Shown: positions 9,351-19,422 of the stretch, piece after piece
Position numbering within the stretch: position 1 is the first letter of the stretch
Layout: every line of letters begins with the position of its first letter
Assembly (NCBI GenBank): GCA_002803225.1
Contig: NXFV01000829.1
Coordinates: 1-20,463, forward strand
Source: Gamarada debralockiae
Taxonomy: Eukaryota > Ascomycota > Leotiomycetes > Helotiales > Hyphodiscaceae
DNA: 20,463 nucleotides
Direction of reading: 5' to 3'
Program-made: the position numbers and the translations under genes
Notes under the pieces: model-generated
What the model was told of the DNA's origin: nothing
Seen by the model: the letters and a program-made list of their open reading frames with translations, nothing else
Databases searched by the model: none

Positions 9351-10322
9351 ATGACCAAGCCTGTGGAGGTATGGATGCCACGTAAGTTGTTTCCAATCCG
9401 TCGATTGATCAAGTCATGACAGCTTCCCATCCAGCTCCGGGCCTAAACCCTTGGAAGGTAAGGAGCTATGCAAAACATCATGATAGGCCTACTTGACGAT
9501 TCTTACTCCCTAGGTAGTCATCATCCTTTGAGGAGCTCTATATCCCCTACGAGATCAAGTCCGTTCGCTTTGAAGATATCAAGAAGCCGCCATTTATCAA
9601 CATCAGCCCGAACGGTCAAGCTCCCGGTGCGTGCCAGGTATAAAATATGCTCTGCCCACACAGATAGAGAAAAACTAACAGGCGGGACCAGCGATCATCG
9701 ATCCCAACACCGACCTTACGCTCTGTGAGTGAAGCGCCATCATCCAGTATCTGATCGAGCAGTACGACGTAGAGAAGAAGTTAACGTACGAGTCCTTCCT
9801 GGACAGGCAGCTTCTCAACCAGTGGCTCATGTTCCAGATGAGCGGTCAGGGCCCTTACTTTGGGCAGTGCGGCTGGTTAAAAATCCCCGTTTATGCTTTG
9901 AAAAGAGAGATTTTGAACTAACATTCGTTACAAGGTTCAATGTGCTGCACCCCGAGAAAGTGTTGTCCGCGATTGAACGCTACTCCAATGAAGTCAGGCG
10001 CATCCTCGGCGTGCTGGAGAACTGTCTGGCAGGAAAGCAGTGGCTCGCGGGTGATAAGTGCACGTTTGCCGACCTTTCCTTTGTCACTTGGAACGACAGG
10101 ATGGACACGGTGCTGGGAGTTCCCGATTCGAAGCCGTTGAAGGATTTCCCCAGTGTGGACGCTTGGCATAATCGCATGATTGAGAGGGAACCGTTTAAGA
10201 AGGCTACGCAGATCAGGGAGAAGATGATGGATGAACAGGGCTTGATGCCGAATGGAATGCCGAAGGGCGTCAATAATATGGCGGAGTATGAGGCTAAGAT
10301 GAAGCGAGAGGGAGATGTCTAA
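9351..10322 (+). pseudogene. Ure2-like glutathione S-transferase, broken in the N-terminal domain
   Basis: Exons can be traced as 9351-9381, 9435-9457, 9514-9626, 9692-9875 and 9935-10322, with introns showing good donors (GTAAGT, GTAAGG, GTGCGT) and branch points (AACTAAC twice). The protein begins MTKPVEVWMP, then PPGLNPWK, the thioredoxin-fold part SVRFEDIKKPPFINISPNGQAPAIIDP, and a C-terminal helical domain with AGKQWLAGDKCTFADLSFVTW. Two lesions are visible. An extra T at 9527-9529 shifts the frame between VVII and EELYIPYE. The usual L-W-E-S-G-A-I motif reads L-C-E-stop-S-A-I, with TGA at 9730-9732. The second removes the glutathione-contacting Glu-Ser pair. An alternative acceptor at 9532 would avoid the first lesion but not the second. 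The last intron has a weak donor (GTTAAA) and an AAG acceptor. Downstream, 9935-10322 is fully open, so decay may be fairly recent. Confidence 0.8.
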
Positions 10323-10453
10323 GCTTAGGTTACTTGACTAAGAATTGAACACTTGTTGGAAATGGAATTTTAGATTCATCTTTCGTCTCTTATTCAATCT
10401 CAAGAAGTTTGTCATTCCTTCGTAATCCACACAAAATCCAAATGTCCAGTTTC
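10323..10453. other. Convergent 3' spacer
   Basis: 131 bp between the stop codons of the plus-strand GST remnant and the minus-strand alkaline phosphatase. It must hold overlapping or adjacent 3' UTRs. No distinct signal is visible. Confidence 0.4.
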
Positions 10454-12870
10454 TCACATATTAACAACGACCCACCCAATAGCAAACTGGAACATAATCA
10501 TACCAACCCACAAACCCCTCTGCACACTATTCGTTGCCGCTGCACCCTTAAACGAAGCTGGTGTCTGGGAGCTCGTCGTACTATTACTAGTACCAGTAGC
10601 ATTGCTGCTTCGTCCAAGGCCAAGGCAGTTCGCCATGTTGAAGAAGATATCGATGTTGTCGTACACGCCGCCGAAGAGCTCTTGGCACGGTCCCATGGCG
10701 AAGACGGGAACGTCGGTTAGGGAGTGCACGCCTTGGGCTTCGTTTCTGTTTGTTTGTTAGGCGGATGTTTATAGAGTGAGGGGAAGGGAATCGAGCATAC
10801 GTTGGCAAGGTGCCGTTTATCGTGAATCCGTCTACGTTATCTGCAGGATTCACAAAGTAGTCGTCGGATGGGAAGCCTGTGATGTTCGTGGCAGGGAGAC
10901 GTGGTCCGGATTTATGAACGCGGTAATTCTCTCTGTGATCGGGGTTTGCTCCAACGCCTTGTGCGAGGGTGTATCTTGGTTCCCAGTTGACCGGGAAGTT
11001 GACACCGGTATTGTATGAAATACTGGCGTTCGTCACAGTGTACTGGCTCAAGCCCGAGTTCGTGTAAACGCCAATAGCATTGCGCTTCTCGCGATCATTA
11101 GTCTTGGAGCTGAGGTACTTCGTGTCTGCGGAGCCGAACACGTCAAAGCCATGCCCGTGATCTGCAGTAACTATGATGAGAGTGTTGTTCAATTCGCCCA
11201 GTGCGGTGAGCTTGGCGACGGTAGCTTTGATGGTGTCGTCGAGCTCCAACAAGTCACCCAGCGCACGGTCGTAATCGAGAGTGTGCATCTGCTTGTCAAT
11301 GGAGGCAGCCTCGGACATCATGAAGAAGCCCTTGTTTCCGCCACGAGCGTGTAGAATATCAATAGCCTTGAGGGTCATCTCCTTGAGGCCAGGGAGATCC
11401 AAAGCAGGTTGTTTGTTTCCGGATGGATCATTCTTCGTGGTGTTGAGATAATCCGTGTACACGTTTCGATCAAGCCAAACAGGGAGATTGGATGTGCAGA
11501 AGATGCCCAGTGCTTTGGTTGTGTTTGAGACGGCTTGCATGGAAGTTTTATTCAGAGAGACGGTATACCCGGCATTTGCGAACTCGGTGTAGTAGTTCTT
11601 GCCTCGGTATGATCCGGATCCTGGGATGAATTGCTCTGCGCCAGCTCCGAACTATGTATGGTCAGGAAATACTGAGTAAGTATTTGGAGATGGACTTACG
11701 AAGACATCGGCGCCACTGTATGGTGTCCATGTGTAGTTAGTGACTCCTCGAAGAGCTTGATCGATCAAAGGTCCGTATTGGGATCGGGCTCTGGTGTGTC
11801 CGGTCAAAGCAATAGGAGTGGCATCAGCGATGAAAGCAGTGGAAACAACGCCAATAGCTGAGCCCCAAATTCTTGTGAGGAGTTCGATGATTGTCTCGAC
11901 CTTGGGGTCATCGAACGGATCCGCACTGGAATCGGCGTAGACACCCATAGCGTTCACGGTACTCTTGTGGCCGGAGTACAATGCGGAAGCACTGTTGGCA
12001 GAGTCGGTGATGTAGCTGTCGAGAGAGTGGGTCTGAGAATAAAGTCAGTTGAGATTTTATTGGGTAGATTGAGGGATTTTAAACCATTTGGTGGCCCAAG
12101 ACCGGGAATTGATCCATCATCATCTTGGACTGATATTTTCCATTGATGCTCTTGTGACCGATCAATCGAGCAGCAGTAATCATGTTCGTGGTCATACCGT
12201 CCCCTCGAATCCCCAGATTAGCTTGATGATGCCCGAAGTGCCAGGTGGGACTTCTTACCAATAAAGAGAATGACATTCTTAGCCTTCTTCTGCTGCTGAA
12301 GAGGTCGCACAAGCCAATTTGCCACGGTCTTTGTGCCATTGTAATAGTTGAGAGTAGCAACATACATTCCTGGCTCGTACAGAGCAACTCGTCTATAAAC
12401 CATGGAGGTCACTCGAACGATCGAGGGCGAATGGGAATCTTGTGCAAAGAGGTCTTCGTACCAGGAGAAGTTCCATCTTTCTAGGGCTGGCTCAGCAACT
12501 TTGAAGAAGGTTGCTGCTGGCTGAGCAGTTCCATTGGCTTTCGCGATCGTGAGGCTGAAGTTTGGATCTGGGACTCCTCCGTTTGCCTCGGAACCATTGA
12601 CTGGAGCGTGGACCTAGGATGATGTCAATTGTTAAATCCAGCTGAGTACCTGTCTACCCACCTCGAGTCGTATATCAAAGTATTGCCCTGCAAGGAAATC
12701 TGTCTGATCTGGAGGAAGAACGCAACCCAAAGCTAGAAAATGTCAGTTGATGCGGGGTAGACGCGGGGAAGGAGCTTACTTGGACATCCTCCCAAACGCT
12801 GGAATGTCTGTGCAGCTGTCAAACTCAGAATGGAGGATGCCACCAAGGTGATTCGTGCGATTGAGACCAT
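10454..12870 (-). CDS. Secreted, probably GPI-anchored alkaline phosphatase
   Basis: Seven exons on the minus strand: 12870-12780, 12732-12662, 12613-12259, 12203-12085, 12032-11700, 11651-10801 and 10745-10454, giving 703 residues. All six introns are 47-55 bp. The start has a signal peptide (MVSIARITLVASSILSLTAAQ), then an N-terminal beta-rich region, then the phosphatase fold. Key residues are in place: FIGDGM with Asp174 (metal), TDSANSA with Ser223 as the expected phosphorylated nucleophile, and TADHGHGFDVFG with Asp487, His488 and His490 near the metal site. The C-terminus has a Ser/Thr-rich stretch followed by a hydrophobic tail (MIMFQFAIGWVVVNM), the usual signal for GPI attachment. 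It hydrolyses phosphomonoesters outside the cell or at the wall, likely for phosphate supply. No frame lesion was found. Choice of the first exon rests on the signal peptide and the phase match with exon 2. Confidence 0.9.
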
Positions 12871-14415
12871 AATTGCAGATCTTGCGCCGTTGCAACAGGA
12901 TCCAAAGGATTGGGAGGAAAAAGAGGATATCAAGGTACACATAGCTTTTATACCATTTTGCTGGAAATGCAGGGCGTTCAGGTACGCCATACCAAAGATT
13001 CCAACCTCGTATGGTTTGGACGAACTCTGCCCTCGAGCTTGCAACTTGGCCATTGGATTGCATGCAGTGACAGGGGGATAAATTGTTCAAAATTGATTTA
13101 TGAATGAATCAATTGAGGCCATAACAGCACGTGTATACCAAGACTACTTGGCTGTTGCTTGGCTGCTTAAAGCCATTGGAATTTTCCAAGACTCTCATCC
13201 TCTCCAATGGAGATGGCGGCTGCGACAGGCTCCAGATTGAGGAGGGCTCTGAGAAGGGAAGGTCATCATGAGTAAACTGAAAATTGGGATGAAGGGCAGT
13301 GACGACGATAGCACCTTGGCATACCAAGATAGCGGCTCTCCGTGCAAATGCCCAAGGGATGGATTTGGGCTTCCAAGAGGATGGCGGAAGTCAAGTCTTC
13401 CTTCAGCTGTCAACGCCAAAACCTTCTTCATGAGGGAGAAATCCTTCTAGAATCCAGATATGAGAAAGCACGTGGGAGTTGGCCTTCGATGGCCTGCAGA
13501 CGTTGAAGTCGAGATAACTTTGAAGAGGAGGAAAGTTGATGAGGCGAGGGACTCCGACCCTGGAGATGCGATGCGGCCCAGCCCAGGGTAATTGAGCGAA
13601 GCGACTCTGGTGGTCAAGCAACTTGTCATGGGTGGCCAGCCCTCCCAACGCCCCGAGTTCGCTTCACTCTGAGATAGATAGGGTTGTTATACACATCAAT
13701 AGAAGAAAACTCGAGGCGGCGACTCCGACCCTGGAGAATCGGCTCAGCGTGATTGTTCTCCAGAAGCGTTAGCGCTAGCGATGAACTCGTGACCTTTCTC
13801 AACTTGTACAGCACCTTCATCTCGTCAGCAGTCGCGATGCCTGCAAAGTATAGGTACTGCTCGGTGAAAGATCTTGGAAGGTTCCGTCAGCGCACAGGTC
13901 GGCTGCTTCAAGCTACGCTACAAGGCTTCACCGAGCACTTCTCATGTCGTATCGTTTTCACTCACCATGACGTCTATCACTTTGCTACCTAGCTCAAGCG
14001 ATGTACCCATTTCATAGGCATCCGCAGACTCGCCAAGTTGATCGAAGAGAGTTCCAGGCTTCTGAACCTTTGAAGACGCCCGTCATGACGCCGCTCCAAT
14101 ATTCTACCCCAACGGACATGTCAGGTCGTCGCGCATAACCACGGAGCCATCAGACGGGAGAATAAATGCAGACAATTTGAGCATTCCCTTAGATGCAGTG
14201 CTCACCGCTGGATTGATTGACTGTCGGTGCCAGGATGCTCTTTCGATTCTGCAACCAAAGCTACACCAAGCCCATCGTGTGAGGAAGTTTGGATGGAACA
14301 CCGCTGTTTTTGTCAGGCATTTATAGAACCCCATTTATGTGGTATACGAGACGCTGAGTTGCTTTGTGAGGCTTCTCAAGTCAAAGAAGGGAAAGTCCTA
14401 TTGTTCGTACATCTG
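12871..14415. other. Spacer without a supported gene, about 1.5 kb
   Basis: Contains the alkaline phosphatase promoter at its left end. Many short open frames on both strands (for example 13753-13992 plus, 14104-14334 minus) have no recognised family. A 17-bp direct repeat occurs at 13550-13566 and 13721-13737. The minus-strand frame from 14334 to about 13745 has protein-like stretches between scattered stops, but stop density is close to chance, so I do not call a gene. Confidence 0.5.
13550..13737 (+). repeat. 17-bp direct repeat pair
   Basis: The sequence gactccgaccctggaga occurs at 13550-13566 and again at 13721-13737, 171 bp apart. A related GAGGCG element lies just before each copy. 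Origin unknown. Confidence 0.8.
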
Positions 14416-16019
14416 CTAATTTGCTACATTGATAAACATAGATTTCACCGTCAAATATTCTTGAATCCCTTGTCGTCCTCCTTCTCTTCCATAGCCGCTT
14501 CCTTCAGTCCTCCGAAAGGACTCTCGCAGACGCTCAGAAGTCCTAGATTTACACCCACCACGCCCAACTCCAACGCCTCCGTCACTCTCCACGATCAAGC
14601 TATGCTCTCGGTAATAATGAAGCCTCTGAGTCTAACCTCGCAATCGTTGGCCATCTTGATAGCTTCCTCTTCCGTGTCGAATTTATACAAGCTGGTGGTC
14701 GTCAGTGGGTGATGGCTAGGACAAGAGGCGGGACATACCTGACAACAGGAGCAGAGGTCTCTTCACGAGTCGTCAACATCTCCCGGTTCATGTTCTTGAT
14801 AATCGTGGGCTGAAGGAAATACCCTCCATCGGCGCTCCGCCGAGTACGACCTGCCCACCATGTTTCTTTGCATCTGCGGGTTAGCTCGAGTGCTTCGAAT
14901 TACCTCGCGACTTGCCATTTATATCATACATTGCTTTTATCGACAGCTCTCTCATGCGTCAATGGGCCGGTAAGATCACCTTCTGTCCCTTTCCCGATCT
15001 TCAACTCCTTGATCCGCTTCGTCAACACATCTGCGAACTCGTCATGTATACCCTTCTGTACCATGATACGATTAGCAGTCACAAGTTTGTCCAGAGTTCC
15101 GGACTTTGGCAAGGATACAAGCTTCAACAGCGTTTCGATCTTTGCATCGTCGACAACGATAAAGGCGCTGTTTCCACCCAGCTCCAAGATCAATTTCTTT
15201 AAGCTACCTGCACACTGTTGTGCCGATAGCCTTCCGGCTCTAGTACTTCCAGTGAAGCTCAATTTCTTGACCAACTTGTTCGCACAGAGCTCTTGGCCGA
15301 CTTCCGCAACGAGATCCAGTGTTGCCACAACGTTGATCGCCCCCTTCGGAAATCCAGCTTCCTACGCGAGGACTGCATGCGCAAGGCAAGTCAACAGTAT
15401 CTCTCCAGCGGGTTTCCAGACTCGCCTCTTTCAGCATCTTCGATTGAGCAGCTCCAAGGATTGGCTTACCTGTCGTAAATCCAGCTGCCAGACCTGCGCC
15501 AACTTTTCTAGTGATCATTGCAATTGTAAAGTTCCATGGCGCCAGGCAGGCAGCTACACCAACTGGCTGCTTGAATGTCAAGATCCTTTGGTTCTGGTTC
15601 GCAACAGGCACGACTTCGCCATGTGTCCTCTCCGCTTCTCCTGCGAACCACTCCAAAAAATTATACTGCGTAGGTTACTTCTCCCTTGCTTCCGTCAATG
15701 TCTTTCCATTCTCAAGCGTGAGAATCAACGCCAAGTCATCGATGTGCGCGATGCAAAGATTATTCCATTTTCGCAACATTCAGACCCGTTCCCGAGCACT
15801 GGTCTTCTTGAATGATTGGAAAGCTTCGTGCACTGCTTCAATTACGAGTGCTATGTCCGCAGCTCCCATTTCCAGGATGGTGGCTATCGTTTTCAAGGTC
15901 GCCGGGTCAACTACATCGAATGTCTTGTCTGACTTTGAGGCTACCCGTTCTACATTTATATAGCTTTTCGTCTGGAAAAGGTCTTTCCTTTTCAGATCGC
16001 TCAGAGATGTTGGACCCAT
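14416..16019 (-). pseudogene. Succinate-semialdehyde-type aldehyde dehydrogenase, heavily broken
   Basis: The minus strand reads as an NAD(P)+-dependent aldehyde dehydrogenase from MGPTSLSDLKRKDLF (16019) to EYLTVKSMFINVAN (14416). Landmarks in order are ACLAPWNFTIAMITRK, VWKPAGE, KLSFTGSTRAGRL, LELGGNSAFIV (catalytic Glu present), GPLTHERAV and SGYGREGG. Introns are visible at 15469-15421 and 14738-14692. Lesions: TGA at 15782-15780; two shifts between 15686 and 15661; TAG at 15364-15362; a shifted stretch at about 15108-15074 that removes the catalytic Cys; a broken frame around 14930-14800; TGA at 14597-14595; a shift near 14500. The substrate guess (succinate semialdehyde) rests on overall likeness and on its neighbours. 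It starts 460 bp beyond the stop codon of the alcohol dehydrogenase, on the same strand. It cannot make an active enzyme. Confidence 0.87.
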
Positions 16020-16478
16020 TTTGGAGATCGTAGAAACTGGCGAGGAAATCGAGGGACCAAATGTGCTTCTTGTTTGGTTATTTACCAGAGGGAGAATAGC
16101 GCCTAAGTGGAATCGAAGTTTATAGACTCATCTCAATGGAGCTCTTAGCTCGGATCATACGTCCTGGTCGGCAAGAGTCTGGCAGCACCTTGGATCTCTG
16201 ATTTACGTTTCCCGGGTGCGGGGTAGACCGTGGTGACTTGGTGGGGTAATTATTAGAGTCCAGTCCCGAGGTTTTATTTCCGCTTCTATGTCCCCCTGGC
16301 CTGTAAGAGGATACGGGCTTCCCGGCTCCTCTTAGGTCGCGCGCATCGGCGATGGTGGCGCAGCCAGGCGCCCATGTTGCAGGAGGGATTCTTGACAATC
16401 AAGTTATCAGAATCTTGGTACCGTTCATTATTTCATAATACAGTTGAATTTTCCCTGCAAACTCCCCACCGTTCCCTA
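16020..16478. promoter_or_regulatory. Spacer between ADH 3' end and ALDH pseudogene start
   Basis: 459 bp with no gene. Holds the former ALDH promoter and the ADH 3' UTR. No clear box or repeat seen. Confidence 0.4.
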
Positions 16479-17662
16479 TCAAACATGCTCTGGCTCGAAA
16501 ATAACCTTTTGTACCTGCATCTTGTTGAAGATATCGTATCCCTCAACCGCCTGACTCATAGGCATGATCTTGTCTGTCATAAAGCTACTTGATGTTAGCA
16601 TGTGTGAGTCTGGATTGGAGCAGGCTTACGTACTCAAGAAGGTGCTGCTTCTTCTGCAGCATAGCCAAAGCATTCTCGAAGACACTTCGCACTGGGCAGC
16701 GCCCCATTTGAATTCTCAAGTTCTTCCCATACGCCTCATTCCCAGTCCAAGGGATTTCATCTTGCTGCACCCCAAAACTGGAGATGTTTCCCCAAGGCCT
16801 TAACAGATCAAACCCAGTTCTCAACGCATCAGCATGTCCAACACCCTCAATGATCGTATCCGCGCCTCGTCCATTCGTGAGCTCCTTTACCCTCTTCACC
16901 AAACCCTCCTTATCCTTCTGATCATTCCATGGCTCAGCACCCAACTTCTTCGCCAGCGCCAATCGACTCTCCACTCTATCGACAGCAATCACAACCTTGG
17001 GCTTATACTCCAACGCATTAATCAACGCGCACATTCCGACAGGACCACAACCAATCAACACCACTACACTCTGACTAATAGTATCTTCATCAAATCCCCC
17101 GAAAGCATTCGCAGCAGCAAAATACCCCGTAGGGAAGATATCGGCCATCAACACCAACTTCTTCTCGTCAATCCCCGGCGGGGCCTTGACAGCCGTCGCA
17201 TCCGCCAACGGCACTCTCATAAATTCTGCTTGTCCACCATCCAACAATGGACATCCAAAAAGCAGACACTTCTCACATCGCGATGAGAAACCGCGTGTGC
17301 AGTAGAAGCATTCACCGCATGATACGGTAAATGGCATCACTACCACGTCGCCCTTCTTGTGTGTTTTGACTGCGGATCCGAGCTCGATCACCTCGCCGGT
17401 TGTTTTGTGGCCCATTATGAAATCGGGTTTGGATGCTTGATGGCCGCGGAAGACATGCAGCTCGCTGTTTTTTGATCAGCATCGTAGCTTAGTGCAAAAG
17501 ATTATAACGTGAAGTGGATTTGACATACCTGCCGCACAACGCTGAATACCTGACTTTGATAATAATATCGGTTGGATCCACTAGCTTCGGAATCGGGCGA
17601 TCTTCGATTCGCACATCTAACTTCCCCTTGAACACAACTGCTTTCATGGTAGTTTTCGACAT
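16479..17662 (-). CDS. Zn-dependent medium-chain alcohol dehydrogenase
   Basis: Three exons on the minus strand, 17662-17529, 17464-16634 and 16584-16479, encode 356 residues. Introns are 64 bp (GTATGT...AACAG) and 49 bp (GTACGT...GTAG; branch GCTAAC). The last exon restores DFMTDKIMPMSQAVEGYDIF, typical of the family end. Visible residues: Cys43 and His64 for the catalytic zinc, the structural zinc set Cys94, Cys97, Cys100 and Cys108, the Rossmann motif GCGPVG (183-188), and Asp207 after the second strand, favouring NAD+. The catalytic-zinc motif normally reads G-H-E, but here it is G-H-K (Lys65). The family oxidises alcohols, including S-(hydroxymethyl)glutathione in class III enzymes. Between a semialdehyde dehydrogenase and a lactonase, a hydroxy acid such as gamma-hydroxybutyrate is a reasonable guess. 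No frame lesion is present. A second in-frame ATG is at residue 6. Confidence 0.9.
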
Positions 17663-18371
17663 TTTGTTTCTTCTTTTGGTCGTGGCGATAGAATTGGTTA
17701 TTCGATCCTCAATTGGAGAAAAGTTGGCTGACGCTTGAGGAGGGAAGGAATGCCTCGGGAGAAAACGAAAACAGCTGGGAATACCGAATCGGCTGTATGA
17801 TGAGGTGAGGACGCATGGATGGGAAAGTGCGGGGAAGCTGTGAGGTGGCGTGGAGGGGTAAAACACGCTACTGTAGGGCCCCCGCCGTCTCCAAATCCCT
17901 TTTCCGACACGACGGAACTGTTGGAACTGTTATTCTTTCCGCGATGTGATGAGGTTCGCCCAGGAGAAAGAACAGAGAATCCGGCGAGCTCGGATGTAGC
18001 TCCTGCCAGTCCTTGCAAATCAACCAATCTCATATTACCTCTCATTGTTCCCAGCTTCGTAATAGGAATACTTCGAGTGCGGGGAAAGAGAGTCTGTGGG
18101 ACCTCCATGTGATTTTGACTGGAGAAGACTCAAGGGACGGAGTTCTAATACCTTTGTCATCCCTGATACATTCCGTATTCAATGTATCACCTACTCCATG
18201 ATGGCGAGAGCAGGGTTATGGCTTGTCAATTTATTTCCTCCATATTCCCCAAGGAGAAAGTGCTCCTTGCGTCCATCTATCGTCTTTCGCACTGGGACTT
18301 CTCAGCTTTCATTTCCCTTTTTTCGTTGATCCTTAGAAATCTATCGATAGAAAACAACTAGCTTTAAAACC
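17663..18371. promoter_or_regulatory. Divergent promoter region between ADH and lactonase
   Basis: About 710 bp between the two start codons, which point away from each other, so both promoters probably lie here. A palindromic CCG-N6-CGG element sits at 17904-17915, a form bound by Zn2Cys6 regulators. C/T-rich leader-like sequence precedes both ATGs. Confidence 0.5.
17904..17915 (+). promoter_or_regulatory. CCG-N6-CGG, candidate Zn2Cys6 binding site
   Basis: CCG ACACGA CGG. Paired CGG triplets facing outward with a fixed gap are known targets of dimeric Zn2Cys6 factors. One site of this length can arise by chance, so its placement in the shared promoter is the only added support. Confidence 0.3.
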
Positions 18372-19422
18372 ATGGCAGGAATCCAAAAAGCCCTGGACGC
18401 CGGCGCTGTGCCTGGCCATGTCTCTAATGTATGCCCATAAGGCACGCGAGCGTATCTTCTTGAAGTTGGCTGGCTGGAATGCGACGAAGGTTTTGTGGTG
18501 AGAGGAAGGAACACCTCTTGAAAAGCACAGAGGGGAAATCCTTCGTCAATAAACGCAGAGAAATGCCAATGTATTGTGCGTTAATTGATCATCCGCATGA
18601 GGGTGTCATTCTTTGGAAGACAGGCTGTGGAGTAGATTATCCTGAGGTGTGGGGATCGCAGGCTAGCGATGTGTTTTCGAGGATTAGGTATGAGCCGAGA
18701 CATGAGTTGAAGGCTGCGATCGAGGCAACGGGGCATAAGCTTGAGGACGTTAAGAAAATGTGAGAATCTAAATACTATTTTTTGTGGAATAGGGCTGATT
18801 GAGTGAGTAGTATTTTGGGACACATGCATCTTGATCATGCGGGAGGATTGGACCAGTTCCTTGATCGCACAGACATTGAAATTTTGGTAAATGACAAGGA
18901 GTTGCGCTCTGCCTTTTGGTCGGTGGCGACAGGTGCTGATGTTGGAGTTTATCTTGATAACTACATGAACGTAAGTCACCTTTGGGGGCCATTTCAAATT
19001 CTTGGAGCAATTGCTGATCTCTCCCAAAGCTCAAACTAAATTAGAAGACGTTCGATGATCGCAGGATGGATTTCTGGCAAGGCATCACTCTCCATCATTT
19101 ACCCGGTCACACCGACGGTCTCATCGGAATGCAAATCAACCTCACCAATAGCGGCACTCTCTTCTTCAATAGTGGTCACTGCCACGTTACTGAAAACGTA
19201 AGCACTACCCCAAACCCTAAATTGCTTGCAGAGAGGTACTGATTGAATGACGAAGTGGCGTGATGGCGTTCCTCAAGGCTGGCTGGCTCGTGATCATCCG
19301 GCGTGGTTCCCAAGAGTACACAGACGTTGAAACGTCTTGAGGCTACGACGAAGGGGAGAGTTATTCCCGGACATGATAAGGATACTTTTTGCAGCTTCAG
19401 AGTAAGTTTAAGGAGTACCTGA
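18372..19422 (+). pseudogene. AHL-lactonase-like metallo-beta-lactamase-fold hydrolase, broken
   Basis: Traces run from MAGIQKALDAGAVPGHVSNV (18372) to GHDKDTFCSF (about 19410). Exons are about 18372-18759, 18811-18970, 19045-19197 and from 19256, with introns of 51, 74 and 58 bp. The metal-binding motif HMHLDH (18821-18838) and the later HLPGHTDG and PGHD are present, and REMPMYCALIDHP, LWKTGCG and RYEPRHEL fit lactonases of the AttM/BlcC type. Lesions: TAA at 18438-18440 inside the conserved start; a frameshift just before TGA at 18519-18521; a frameshift at about 19309-19312 giving TGA at 19328-19330. In NSGHCHV the expected metal-bridging Asp appears as Gly (19174-19176). If the third exon begins at 19030 instead, TAG at 19042 adds a further stop. 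Enzymes of this family open lactone rings. Confidence 0.82.

Noticed and set aside
13745..14334. Minus-strand frame with protein-like stretches (for example KVIDVMVSEND) broken by several stops
   Set aside because: Stop spacing is close to chance and no family is recognised; a decayed gene is possible but not supported.
14868..15815. Long plus-strand open frame of 315 codons
   Set aside because: It is antisense to the aldehyde dehydrogenase remnant, whose conserved motifs lie on the minus strand.
19030..19044. TAG at 19042-19044 as a sure nonsense lesion in the lactonase
   Set aside because: The same TAG can serve as the intron acceptor, giving an in-frame exon starting at 19045.
14416..19422. 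All breaks in the ALDH and lactonase are sequencing errors
   Set aside because: The ADH between them and the seven-exon phosphatase nearby have no indels, and several breaks are substitutions or remove active-site residues.
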